Shown: positions 1-5,113 of the stretch, in pieces
Numbering within the stretch: position 1 is the first letter of the stretch
Layout: every line of letters starts with the position of its first letter
Origin: an uncultured Methanomicrobiales archaeon
GTDB taxonomy: Archaea; Thermoplasmatota; Thermoplasmata; Methanomassiliicoccales; Methanomethylophilaceae
NCBI GenBank assembly: GCA_946528255.1
Contig: CAMMYR010000069.1
Coordinates: 1 to 5,113 of the forward strand
Direction: 5' to 3'
Length of the DNA: 5,113 bases
Made by a program: the position numbers and the translations under genes
The notes under the pieces: generated by a model
Told to the model about the DNA's origin: nothing
The model's database searches: none
What the model saw: the letters and a program-made list of their open reading frames with translations, nothing else

Positions 1-46
1 GCGATTCCTTGGCAGCTTACCATGCACCAAACGCAGCATCGAACGT

Positions 47-60
47 CATTATACCATATC
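47..60 (-). promoter_or_regulatory. Possible promoter for a gene leaving the left edge
   Basis: Read on the minus strand, this stretch contains GGTATAATG, a TATA-like box centred about 27 bases before a minus-strand ATG at 23-21. That spacing fits an archaeal leaderless transcript. Only seven codons (MVSCQGI) remain before the window edge, so the downstream gene cannot be identified or confirmed. The same AT-rich block could instead help drive the rightward flavodoxin gene. Confidence 0.25.
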
Positions 61-83
61 ATTCTCAGAATTCCAATCAATAG

Positions 84-94
84 TTCTATTATCC
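84..94 (+). promoter_or_regulatory. Putative TATA box of the flavodoxin gene
   Basis: TTCTATTATCC contains a TATA-like TATTAT at 87-92, centred about 25 bases upstream of the ATG at 115. No SD-like sequence lies between them. This is the arrangement expected for a leaderless archaeal mRNA starting at or next to the start codon. The box is not a perfect consensus. Confidence 0.35.
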
Positions 95-114
95 ATCGTC
101 GCTTTCACGCATCC

Positions 115-597
115 ATGGTCATAGTGGTCTATTGTTCCCACACCGGATCGACTAAGCAGTATGCGGAAGCCTTGGCCCAGCGCGGCGGCCTCGAATGCAT
201 CTCCATACGCGATCTGAAGGACCGCGATGACGACATCATATTCTTCGGATGGCTCAGAGGGCCCCGCATCGTCGGGCTCAACGGTTTGGACAGATCCAGG
301 ATCAAAGCCATCGCCGCCGTCGGACTCGATGACAGATTCGATAAGGCCAAGGTCGTATCGAAGAACAAGATCAAGGGCCATGTGTACTATCTCCGCGGAT
401 GGTTCCAGCCAAAGAAGTTAAACCCATTCGAGAGGCTTTTCATCTACTTCATCGCGGCCATCATGAAGCTCAAGGGCCTGAATCAATTCAACCAGCCGAT
501 CTTCGATGCGATGATGGAGGGCGGGAGCTTTTACGATGAATCCTCGCTTGATGCCATGGCCAAGTTCCTGAAGCTCCGATGCGGAAAAGGGTGGTAG
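115..597 (+). CDS. Flavodoxin-domain protein (HemG-like Flavodoxin_5 type)
   Basis: This encodes a 160-residue protein that probably binds FMN and acts as a small cytoplasmic electron carrier or oxidoreductase. The N-terminus MVIVVYCSHTGSTKQYA is a beta strand followed by a flavodoxin phosphate-binding loop (S8-T13). A second flavin-loop-like segment FFGWLRGPRIVG lies at about 43-54. YLRGWF at 92-97 followed by a hydrophobic helix (about 103-121) resembles the C-terminal part of flavodoxin-domain proteins related to protoporphyrinogen oxidase HemG. The ORF is open back to an ATG at 22, but those 31 residues look unlike protein, and flavodoxin homology begins exactly at 115, so that start is chosen. 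The final Trp codon and TAG stop overlap the 3' end of the convergent tRNA-Gln gene. No heme-synthesis genes are nearby, so the physiological partner is unknown. Confidence 0.8.
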   Translation: MVIVVYCSHTGSTKQYAEALAQRGGLECISIRDLKDRDDDIIFFGWLRGPRIVGLNGLDRSRIKAIAAVGLDDRFDKAKVVSKNKIKGHVYYLRGWFQPKKLNPFERLFIYFIAAIMKLKGLNQFNQPIFDAMMEGGSFYDESSLDAMAKFLKLRCGKGW

Positions 598-667
598 TCC
601 CGTCCGGGTTCGAACCGGAGTCGCCGGCTCCAAAGGCCAGCATGATTGACCACTACACTACGGGACT
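592..667 (-). tRNA. tRNA-Gln (anticodon UUG), CCA encoded
   Basis: Read on the minus strand, this folds into a full cloverleaf. The acceptor stem AGTCCCG/CGGGACT has 7 pairs. The D arm is short with GTGGTCAA in its loop. The anticodon stem is CTGGC/GCCGG with loop CTTTGGA (anticodon TTG, G at position 37). The variable loop is CGAC. The T arm is TCCGG-TTCGAAC-CCGGA. Discriminator A at 595 is followed by encoded CCA (594-592). There is no intron. The first pair is A1-U72, as expected of archaeal tRNA-Gln, which is normally charged through Glu-tRNA(Gln) and GatDE. The last six bases are antisense to the end of the flavodoxin gene. A short T4 tract on the minus strand (588-585) just past the CCA could serve as a weak terminator. 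G37 means this tRNA is not a t6A/ms2t6A substrate of the adjacent methylthiotransferase. Confidence 0.96.
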
Positions 668-689
668 ATGGTTCCAGCCAAGCCGTTCG

Positions 690-699
690 TTTATAATTC
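690..699 (-). promoter_or_regulatory. TATA box of the tRNA-Gln gene
   Basis: On the minus strand AATTATAAACG is centred about 27 bases upstream of the tRNA 5' end at 667, the expected box A position for an archaeal tRNA promoter. It begins immediately after, and partly overlaps, the TGA stop (700-698) of the upstream methylthiotransferase gene. The tRNA may therefore be made both from this promoter and by read-through of the operon. Confidence 0.6.
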
Positions 700-1933
700 A
701 TTTTTGGGAGAGCTCGCCCATCAGGTAGGTGGGTCTGCTCTCGGTGACCCTCACGGTAACGAAATCCCCGAGGCGGATATCCTCCCTAACGACGACGGGG
801 CGGTAGTTACCGGTGCGGACGATCATCCCGTCCTTGCCGTGCTCGGTGCAAAGAGCCAGATACTCCTTGCCGATCATCGCCGAATTGACATCCATCTCGG
901 TCTCGTTCTTGAGATCCGTCATGGCCTTGGAGCGCTCGTTGGCGATCCTCCCGTGGACCTGGGGCATGTCCCAGGCGGCGGTCCCCGGCCTGGGGGAGAA
1001 GCGGGTTATGTTGATGGTATTCGCGCGCAGCCTGCGTATCAGGTCCATGGACGCCTCATGGTCCTCATCGGTCTCGCCTGGGAATCCGCAGATCAGATCC
1101 GTGGCTATGCTGACATCCGGGGAAGCGGACCTTATGTCGTCCACCAGCTCCATGAATTGCTCCGCCGTGTACTTGCGGCGCATCGCCGCCAGCACGGCAT
1201 CGCTGCCGCTCTGCACCGGTATGTGCAGGAACCTGTACATGCGCTCGTCGTCGAAGGTCTCCACGAGCCCCTCCCAGCACTTGCTGAGGGAATCGGGGTT
1301 CATCATGCCTATGCGGATCCTGTACTCCCCATCGGTCAACAGGGCGCGGGATATCAGCTCTGGCAGTCCGGAACCGATATCCATGCCGTAGCTCGCGGTG
1401 TCCTGGGCGGTCAGCAGTATCTCCTTCGCACCGGAGGACACGAAAGAGCGGAAAGTATCGAGGAGGCCATTCTGAGGATAGCTCACGAGCTCCCCTCTGG
1501 CTATCTTGGTTATGCAATAGGAGCACCTGCCCCTGCAGCCCTGCGCTATGGGCAGTATGGAGGTGATATCGGCCATCACGGGCAGGGGCGGTCCGGCGAT
1601 GCCGTACCTCTCCCCGACGAGGCGGGCGAACATGTGGTAATCCGAAGGAACGACCATGAGGGAACCCGGCAGGCGGATGTCTATCCTCTGGGGCTGGGCC
1701 TTGGCCATGCATCCGGTGACGATGACCTCCTTCCCGGCCTTCTTCAGCTCGGATATCCTGGAGAGCATCCTCTTCTCGGTGCTCTCGACCACGGTGCAGG
1801 TGTTCAGAATGACTATGTCCGCCTCCTCGGCGGAAGGTGCCTCGGCATAACCGAGGGATGCCATGTCGGCGGAGAGCCTGCGGCCCTCCCCGAAATTCAT
1901 GGTGCATCCGTACGATTCGACGAAGTATCTCAT
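698..1933 (-). CDS. tRNA (t6A37) methylthiotransferase, archaeal MiaB-like/MtaB type
   Basis: This encodes a 411-residue radical-SAM enzyme expected to add a methylthio group at C2 of N6-threonylcarbamoyl-A37 in tRNAs that read ANN codons. All three family domains are present. The N-terminal UPF0004 domain has cluster ligands C10 (SYGCTMN), C46 (NTCTV) and C75 (VTGCMAK). The radical-SAM core has CX3CX2C at C133, C137 and C140 (GCRGRCSYC), plus the family motifs LTAQDTASYG, HIPVQSGSD and DLICGFPGET. A C-terminal TRAM RNA-binding domain spans about 350-408. Length is normal for the family. The ATG overlaps the upstream aIF2-beta TGA as ATGA, pointing to translational coupling, and only a distant GAGG serves as an SD. 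MiaB (i6A) or RimO (uS12) activity is less likely, because the sequence has the archaeal/CDKAL1-like character, but the assignment rests on motifs only. Confidence 0.93.
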   Translation of the reverse strand: MRYFVESYGCTMNFGEGRRLSADMASLGYAEAPSAEEADIVILNTCTVVESTEKRMLSRISELKKAGKEVIVTGCMAKAQPQRIDIRLPGSLMVVPSDYHMFARLVGERYGIAGPPLPVMADITSILPIAQGCRGRCSYCITKIARGELVSYPQNGLLDTFRSFVSSGAKEILLTAQDTASYGMDIGSGLPELISRALLTDGEYRIRIGMMNPDSLSKCWEGLVETFDDERMYRFLHIPVQSGSDAVLAAMRRKYTAEQFMELVDDIRSASPDVSIATDLICGFPGETDEDHEASMDLIRRLRANTINITRFSPRPGTAAWDMPQVHGRIANERSKAMTDLKNETEMDVNSAMIGKEYLALCTEHGKDGMIVRTGNYRPVVVREDIRLGDFVTVRVTESRPTYLMGELSQK

Positions 1934-2568
1934 CGGCGGGTAGTCGCCTCGGTAGTGGGGACTGCGAAGGCGGTCTTGGCGGAGATCTTGGTGATCTTCG
2001 CGTGGATCTTGGTGCCCTTGACGGTTCCGGGGACGACGACGAGGTAGTCGTAGAACTTCCCGATGCCGTCTCCCTTCTTGCCGACGTCGGTGATAGCCAG
2101 CTCGACGATGTCGCCCTCGCGGAGGGTGTTAGCGGTGTCGGCCCTGACGGACTTCCTGACGGTGATGGGCCTGCGTGCACCGCATGCCTCGCATTCCAGC
2201 ATGAGGGTGCGGCCGTCCTTCGTCATCTTGGTGTCGGGGAGCCCGCACTCGGAGCAGATGACGTAGGTCTCGGTGTACATCTGGATCTTGTCATCGATCT
2301 GCTGGGGGTTGATCTTCGCTTTGAAAACCGCCCTGCGGCCCTCCACGTTACCGGGGGTACCGAGCTCCTTGAGCAGGAACTGCAGCAGGTGCTGGGGATC
2401 CCTCCTCAGCTTGTCGGTGACGTCGATGAAGTTCCTGAAAACGGTGATCTTGCCCTCCTGGAGGATGTCCAGCTCGGGGATCTCGAACCTCTCGTGGTTC
2501 TCGGTTACCTCGGGGCATGCGATCTTCGCTCTCTTGAGGAGAGCCATGTAGTCTTCGTCACCGGCCAT
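1930..2568 (-). CDS. Translation initiation factor aIF2 beta subunit with C-terminal TRAM domain
   Basis: This encodes a 212-residue beta subunit of the heterotrimeric factor aIF2, which carries initiator Met-tRNA to the small ribosomal subunit. The N-terminal part (about 1-40) corresponds to the gamma-binding region. The central alpha/beta domain (about 41-100) contains TVFRNFIDVTDKLRRD and HLLQFLLKELGT. The zinc ribbon has C105/C108 (CSECG) and C126/C129 (CEACG). Typical aIF2-beta ends near here at roughly 135-140 residues. This one continues into a TRAM domain (about 144-203, LREGDIVELAITDVGKKGDG), a fusion known in some methanogens. An in-frame GTG at 2577 exists, but that GTG is itself part of the SD AGGTG, which lies six bases before the ATG at 2568, so the ATG is chosen. 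It is the first gene of a two-gene operon with the methylthiotransferase. Confidence 0.95.
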   Translation of the reverse strand: MAGDEDYMALLKRAKIACPEVTENHERFEIPELDILQEGKITVFRNFIDVTDKLRRDPQHLLQFLLKELGTPGNVEGRRAVFKAKINPQQIDDKIQMYTETYVICSECGLPDTKMTKDGRTLMLECEACGARRPITVRKSVRADTANTLREGDIVELAITDVGKKGDGIGKFYDYLVVVPGTVKGTKIHAKITKISAKTAFAVPTTEATTRR

Positions 2569-2574
2569 TGTATG

Positions 2575-2579
2575 CACCT
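2575..2579 (-). promoter_or_regulatory. Shine-Dalgarno site deciding the aIF2-beta start
   Basis: AGGTG on the minus strand, followed by CATACA and then ATG at 2568. The six-base spacing is ideal for the ATG. It rules against the GTG start at 2577, which would lie within the SD. Confidence 0.7.
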
Positions 2580-2602
2580 AGTGACTCGTCAAAAAGACCC
2601 CG

Positions 2603-2610
2603 TTTATATA
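2603..2610. promoter_or_regulatory. TATA box in the divergent promoter region
   Basis: TTTATATA on the plus strand, TATATAAA on the minus strand, is a consensus-quality archaeal box A. For the minus strand it predicts a start near 2580 and a leader of about 12 bases containing the SD of aIF2-beta. For the plus strand it would predict a start near 2633 and a leader of about 54 bases for the large unknown gene. Use by aIF2-beta is the more natural reading. Shared use is possible because the box is nearly symmetric. Confidence 0.65.
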
Positions 2611-2620
2611 GATTGCTGAT

Positions 2621-2634
2621 GCGCGCGTGCGCGC
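2621..2634. repeat. GC-only palindrome in the divergent promoter region
   Basis: GCGCGC-GT-GCGCGC has two perfect 6-base self-complementary arms around a 2-base centre. It sits inside a 16-base alternating purine-pyrimidine run (2619-2634). It stands out in an otherwise AT-rich spacer between aIF2-beta and the large gene. It could be a regulator-binding site or a Z-DNA-prone element. No function can be assigned from sequence alone. Confidence 0.5.
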
Positions 2635-2640
2635 TCCCAG

Positions 2641-2651
2641 TTACATTTAAG
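2641..2651 (+). promoter_or_regulatory. Alternative TATA-like box of the large unknown gene
   Basis: TTACATTTAAG is centred about 26 bases before position 2672. This would give the 2687 ATG a leader of about 15 bases that includes a weak SD-like GGTG at 2675-2678. It matches the consensus less well than the TTTATATA box upstream, so which one is used is undecided. Confidence 0.3.
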
Positions 2652-2686
2652 AAAAAGAGAGCATACGGGTGAGCGGTGTATTATCG

Positions 2687-4630
2687 ATGGAGGACCGCAA
2701 GGACATTTCGGACATGAGCTTCGAGGAATTCTTCGCCGAGCAGAAGGTGAAGAAAGAGAAGGCGTCCGAGCGCGCCGAGGCGGCCAAGGCCAGGAAGGAA
2801 GCCGCCATGGGCGATCACCAGCCCGGCTTCCAGGGATCCGGCCCCAAGCTGAATTTCACCAACTGGAGGGTCATGGTCTACATCCCCCGCTACACCGCCG
2901 GCGAGAACAGCAGGTTCGATGTCGCCGTGGAGGTCGGGGAGGACGTGGTGCCCCTGGGAAGGCTCAACTCCATCAAGCAGAGGTCCTCGAGGGTCTCCCG
3001 CCCGGACACCCTGGACATCACCGGCGCCGGCGTCAAGCCGTTCTCCGGATTCACGATCACCATCGACGGGAACGCGGTCTTCGAGCTGAAGCCCTGCGAC
3101 ATCCTGTTCTTCAACAACATGGGCAGCCAGATGAGGAAGCCCTTCGGCGATGTGTACGCCGTGCGCGAGCCCGGTGTCCGCCTGAAGCTCTCCAGGGCCG
3201 AGCCAGTGGAGGAGTTCGAGAAGAACGGCCTCCTGATCACGCACCTCACCGTACAGGCCACCGGAGGCATATGGGTGGACGATTCCGAATACGTCCCCGA
3301 GCCCGAGGCCGAGGAGGCGGAGGAGGTCCATGAGGAAGCCCCCGAGGAGCCCAAGAAGAAGGAGGCCCCCAAGAAGAAGCCCGCCAAGAAATGCAAGGGC
3401 TCCATCGAGCTCCCCGCAGGCATCCCCGATGCGGACATAGTGTTCGGAAAAGAGGTGCTGGCACTCTACGATTCCATGCCCGTGGTGGGCGCTTCCGCCG
3501 AGGGCTGCGAGCTCTCGGAATGCGAGATATCCGTGGACCGCGCGGGCGTGAAGATCGCCGGGCCCAAGGAGGCCTCTGCGCAGGCCCAGTTCAAGTCCAA
3601 GGACCTGTGGGGTCCGCTGGACATCGTGCTCTCCAAGGGCGACAAGGCCCTGGACACCAAGAGGGTGTTCGTCATCCCCGGCTTCTCCTGCAAGCACGCC
3701 GGGAAGGGGGACATCGCCGAGGACACGTCCATATCCTACAGCGTATTCGGCCAGAAGGGCCAGTGCGATGCCTGCGACGGGGACGCGGCCTTCGAGAACG
3801 AGGGCGTTGAATTCTCCGTAAGATGGGCTGTCCCGGCAGTCTCCTACGACATCGGCTCCGGGCCCGTCAGGATAACCACCGGCACCGGCTCCATCACCGC
3901 CTCCGACATCAAGGGCGGGAAGATGAGGATCATCGCCAAGGGCGCCAGGAAGAAATCCGTGTTCTTCGGCGGCGAGACCGGCAAGAAGCAGGAGCTGGCC
4001 TCCAACTGGGACGGAGAGGAGGCCGAGATCGATATGTCCGGCGTGATCGACGAGATCTACTCCAACCCCTCCGCGAAGTACTACCTCTTCATCACGGTCA
4101 ACTCGTTCCCCAACAGGAAGTTCCTGGCTATCGGGAACCCCGAGAGGATAACGGCCTCCTTCGCCGATGGGAAGATCGTCGTCGAGGCCGATGCGAGCAT
4201 CGGCGACTGCGTCTGCAGGCTGTACAAGATCGACAGGTCCCAGGAGGACGTCCCGGTTTCCGCCGGAAGGACCGAGGTGCCCATAGGATCCGATGTCATC
4301 GAGGCCGAGGTCGTCGAGACCAAGGACGGCAAGGCGCGCATCACGCTGCCCGTGGCGGTCCGCTCCCTCCCGTTCGTCCTCGAGGACGATTCCGGTAGCG
4401 TCTGGCTCTATGTGTCCAAATCCAAGCGCATACCCCTCCCCGACAACCTCTTCATCGACGGCAAGCCGGACGAGAAGCTGATCAAGGCGTGGTACGAGCG
4501 CATCGTCCGCATGAACCCCGAACTCAAGAGCATGCCCCTTGTTTCCGTGGTGAATGCGTTCAAGGCTTTTTCGCAGCGAACCGACCCTCCATCGGTTCCG
4601 TGCAATATGTTAAATACCACCTTGGGCTAG
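2687..4630 (+). CDS. Uncharacterised 647-residue beta-rich protein with charged linker
   Basis: I do not recognise a named family. No signal peptide or membrane segment is visible, so it is probably cytoplasmic. Residues 1 to about 45 are strongly helical and charged ([20 protein letters not shown]). Residues about 50-200 alternate short hydrophobic strands with Gly/Asp turns ([30 protein letters not shown]). Residues 205-237 form a linker that is Glu-rich and then Lys-rich. Residues about 238-580 look like several beta-sandwich modules ([43 protein letters not shown]). Residues about 595-628 are helical. The strand pattern faintly recalls the beta-domain stretches of large uncharacterised bacterial proteins; this is an impression only. 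ATG at 2687 is preferred, and GTG at 2669 would add six residues. The last 21 codons have unusual codon choice. The gene ends in TAG, with TAA five codons later. It lies divergent to aIF2-beta and 80 bases before rps12. Confidence 0.85.
   Translation: MEDRKDISDMSFEEFFAEQKVKKEKASERAEAAKARKEAAMGDHQPGFQGSGPKLNFTNWRVMVYIPRYTAGENSRFDVAVEVGEDVVPLGRLNSIKQRSSRVSRPDTLDITGAGVKPFSGFTITIDGNAVFELKPCDILFFNNMGSQMRKPFGDVYAVREPGVRLKLSRAEPVEEFEKNGLLITHLTVQATGGIWVDDSEYVPEPEAEEAEEVHEEAPEEPKKKEAPKKKPAKKCKGSIELPAGIPDADIVFGKEVLALYDSMPVVGASAEGCELSECEISVDRAGVKIAGPKEASAQAQFKSKDLWGPLDIVLSKGDKALDTKRVFVIPGFSCKHAGKGDIAEDTSISYSVFGQKGQCDACDGDAAFENEGVEFSVRWAVPAVSYDIGSGPVRITTGTGSITASDIKGGKMRIIAKGARKKSVFFGGETGKKQELASNWDGEEAEIDMSGVIDEIYSNPSAKYYLFITVNSFPNRKFLAIGNPERITASFADGKIVVEADASIGDCVCRLYKIDRSQEDVPVSAGRTEVPIGSDVIEAEVVETKDGKARITLPVAVRSLPFVLEDDSGSVWLYVSKSKRIPLPDNLFIDGKPDEKLIKAWYERIVRMNPELKSMPLVSVVNAFKAFSQRTDPPSVPCNMLNTTLG
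4578..4598 (+). other. Stem-loop in the 3' end of the large gene
   Basis: GAACCGA (4578-4584) and TCGGTTC (4592-4598) pair perfectly over 7 bp around the loop CCCTCCA. It lies six bases after a T5 run (4567-4571), inside the coding region. It has no following T-run, so it does not look like an intrinsic terminator. It could be a frameshift-stimulating or mRNA-structure element, or an operator in DNA form. Confidence 0.45.
4609..4618 (+). promoter_or_regulatory. Putative TATA box for rps12 inside the upstream CDS
   Basis: GTTAAATACC contains TTAAATA (4610-4616), a good archaeal box A. It would place transcription start near 4638-4640, giving rps12 a leader of about 70 bases. A second, weaker candidate is CTATTAAAG at 4652-4660, which would give a leader of about 30 bases but overlaps the leader hairpin. 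Either way rps12 can be transcribed independently of the large gene. Confidence 0.4.
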
Positions 4631-4645
4631 CCACCCAAACATTAA

Positions 4646-4666
4646 TGGTTCCTATTAAAGGAATCA
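4646..4666 (+). other. Hairpin in the rps12 leader
   Basis: TGGTTCCT (4646-4653) pairs with AGGAATCA (4659-4666) over 8 bp including one G-U pair, around the loop ATTAA. It lies between the upstream TAG and the rps12 start. If transcription begins near 4639, the hairpin is in the mRNA leader, where a ribosomal protein could bind for feedback control. If the 4652 TATA is used, it is instead an inverted repeat over the promoter. Confidence 0.4.
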
Positions 4667-4699
4667 CGTTCACGTTCGCAACGAAAAAACGAAACAAAC

Positions 4700-4706
4700 G
4701 AGGTGA
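4700..4706 (+). promoter_or_regulatory. Shine-Dalgarno site deciding the TTG start of rps12
   Basis: GAGGTGA, followed by AAAA and then TTG at 4711, is a seven-base match to the archaeal anti-SD sequence at near-ideal spacing. It is the strongest SD in the window. It fixes the start of rps12 on TTG rather than on the in-frame ATG at 4645. Confidence 0.8.
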
Positions 4707-4710
4707 AAAA

Positions 4711-5113
4711 TTGGGAAATGGTCTTTACACCGCAAGGAAAATGAAAGACGACCGCCAGAAATTCCGCTGGCTCGACCGCGGATACAAGAAGAGGGTCCTC
4801 AAGCTGAGGGAGAAGTCCGACCCCCTCGAGGGATCGGCCCAGGCCCGCGGCATCGTCCTGGAGAAGGTCGGAATCGAGGCTAAGCAGCCCAACTCCGCGA
4901 TCAGGAAGTGCGTCAAGGTCCAGCTGATCAAGAACGGCCGCCAGGTCACCGCATTCGCCGTCGGAGACGGTGCGATCAACTTCATCGACGAGCACGACGA
5001 GGTCATGGTCGAGGGAATCGGAGGAAGGATGGGAAGGTCCTACGGAGATATCCCCGGAGTCCGTTACAAGGTCATCAAAGTCAACAACGTCTCCCTGAAC
5101 GAGATGGTCAGGG
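4711..5113 (+). CDS. rps12: Small-subunit ribosomal protein uS12, 3' end cut by window
   Basis: Encodes uS12, which lines the decoding centre of the 30S subunit and takes part in tRNA selection. Translation from TTG gives [20 protein letters not shown], the canonical archaeal N-terminus. The decoding-centre loop [10 protein letters not shown] follows, then [21 protein letters not shown] and [18 protein letters not shown]. 134 codons are present (last MVR). Archaeal uS12 is usually about 140-147 residues, so roughly ten codons lie beyond the window. A GAGGTGA SD ends four bases before the TTG. The same frame is open upstream to an ATG at 4645, but the 22 extra residues do not belong to the family. 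In archaea rps12 is normally followed by rps7 and EF2, so this probably opens that operon. Confidence 0.97.
   Translation, partial: MGNGLYTARKMKDDRQKFRWLDRGYKKRVLKLREKSDPLEGSAQARGIVLEKVGIEAKQPNSAIRKCVKVQLIKNGRQVTAFAVGDGAINFIDEHDEVMVEGIGGRMGRSYGDIPGVRYKVIKVNNVSLNEMVR

Noticed and set aside
22..114. N-terminal 31-residue extension of the flavodoxin gene
   Set aside because: The residues are His/Ile/Ser-rich and unlike any flavodoxin start, the DNA is AT-rich and promoter-like, and the family begins precisely at 115.
399..681. 14-base direct repeat ATGGTTCCAGCCAA at 399-412 and 668-681, one copy beside the tRNA, as possible attachment sites
   Set aside because: One copy encodes a normal part of the flavodoxin protein, the other is on the 5' side of the tRNA rather than its 3' end, there is no integrase, and a chance repeat of this length is plausible.
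698..1933. Methylthiotransferase as RimO acting on the nearby uS12
   Set aside because: Proximity to rps12 is tempting, but the domain order and archaeal sequence character fit the tRNA t6A37 enzyme, and the genes are in separate divergent units.
668..2047. 459-codon open frame on the plus strand opposite the methylthiotransferase and aIF2-beta
   Set aside because: It is a GC-bias shadow. The minus strand encodes two clear families with intact motifs throughout, while the plus translation is low-complexity Gly/His/Ala/Leu-rich with no recognisable domain.
1065..2180. 371-codon minus-strand open frame overlapping the operon in another frame
   Set aside because: It is an Arg/Pro/Ser-rich translation typical of an out-of-frame reading of GC-rich genes, and both real genes run through it.
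2681..3697. 338-codon minus-strand open frame opposite the large gene
   Set aside because: The Gly/Leu/His-rich translation and the coding-like pattern of the plus frame mark it as an antisense shadow.
3689..3775. Cysteines C335, C360 and C363 of the large protein as a zinc finger
   Set aside because: Only one CX2C pair is present and the other ligand spacing is irregular, so this is too little to call a metal site.
4673..4683. CGTT-CGC-AACG hairpin in the rps12 leader
   Set aside because: Four base pairs with a three-base loop is too weak to count as a supported structure.

Overview
The window is archaeal. It carries an archaeal-type translation initiation factor 2 beta subunit, a MiaB-like methylthiotransferase of the archaeal/eukaryotic kind, an archaeal-type ribosomal protein uS12 and an intronless tRNA-Gln(UUG) with an encoded CCA. 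TATA boxes sit about 25-27 bases from predicted transcript starts, and GAGGTGA-type Shine-Dalgarno (SD) sites occur. Coding DNA is GC-rich while the spacers are AT-rich. The aIF2-beta-TRAM fusion and general protein style suggest a Thermoplasmatota methanogen, perhaps Methanomassiliicoccales. That placement is an inference, not something the sequence proves.

Layout. Bases 1-114 are an AT-rich spacer with promoter-like sequence for a small flavodoxin-family gene (115-597, +), and possibly for a gene leaving the left edge on the minus strand. The flavodoxin gene converges on the tRNA-Gln gene (592-667, -), and its last codon and TAG stop are the antisense of the tRNA 3' end. Upstream of the tRNA on the same minus strand is a two-gene operon: aIF2-beta with a C-terminal TRAM domain (1930-2568), then a radical-SAM tRNA methylthiotransferase (698-1933). 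The two overlap by ATGA. A divergent promoter region (2569-2686) holds a symmetric TTTATATA box and a GC-only palindrome. It separates the operon from a large gene of unknown function (2687-4630, +), which encodes a 647-residue, probably beta-rich protein with a charged linker. The window ends in rps12 (uS12), which starts at 4711 on a TTG codon behind a strong SD and is cut off near its C-terminus.

How the genes relate. The minus-strand cluster concerns translation: start-codon selection (aIF2-beta), tRNA A37 thiomethylation and a tRNA. The rps12 gene opens what is normally the S12-S7-EF2 cluster. Here its upstream neighbour is the unknown large gene rather than the usual nusA/rpo genes, and it appears to have its own promoter, partly inside that gene's 3' end. 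The most unusual items are the uncharacterised 647-residue protein, the tRNA/ORF stop-codon overlap, and a T-run plus stem-loop at the end of the large gene with the rps12 frame open across it. No CRISPR array, insertion sequence or mobile element was seen, and no gene-free stretch exceeds about 120 bases.
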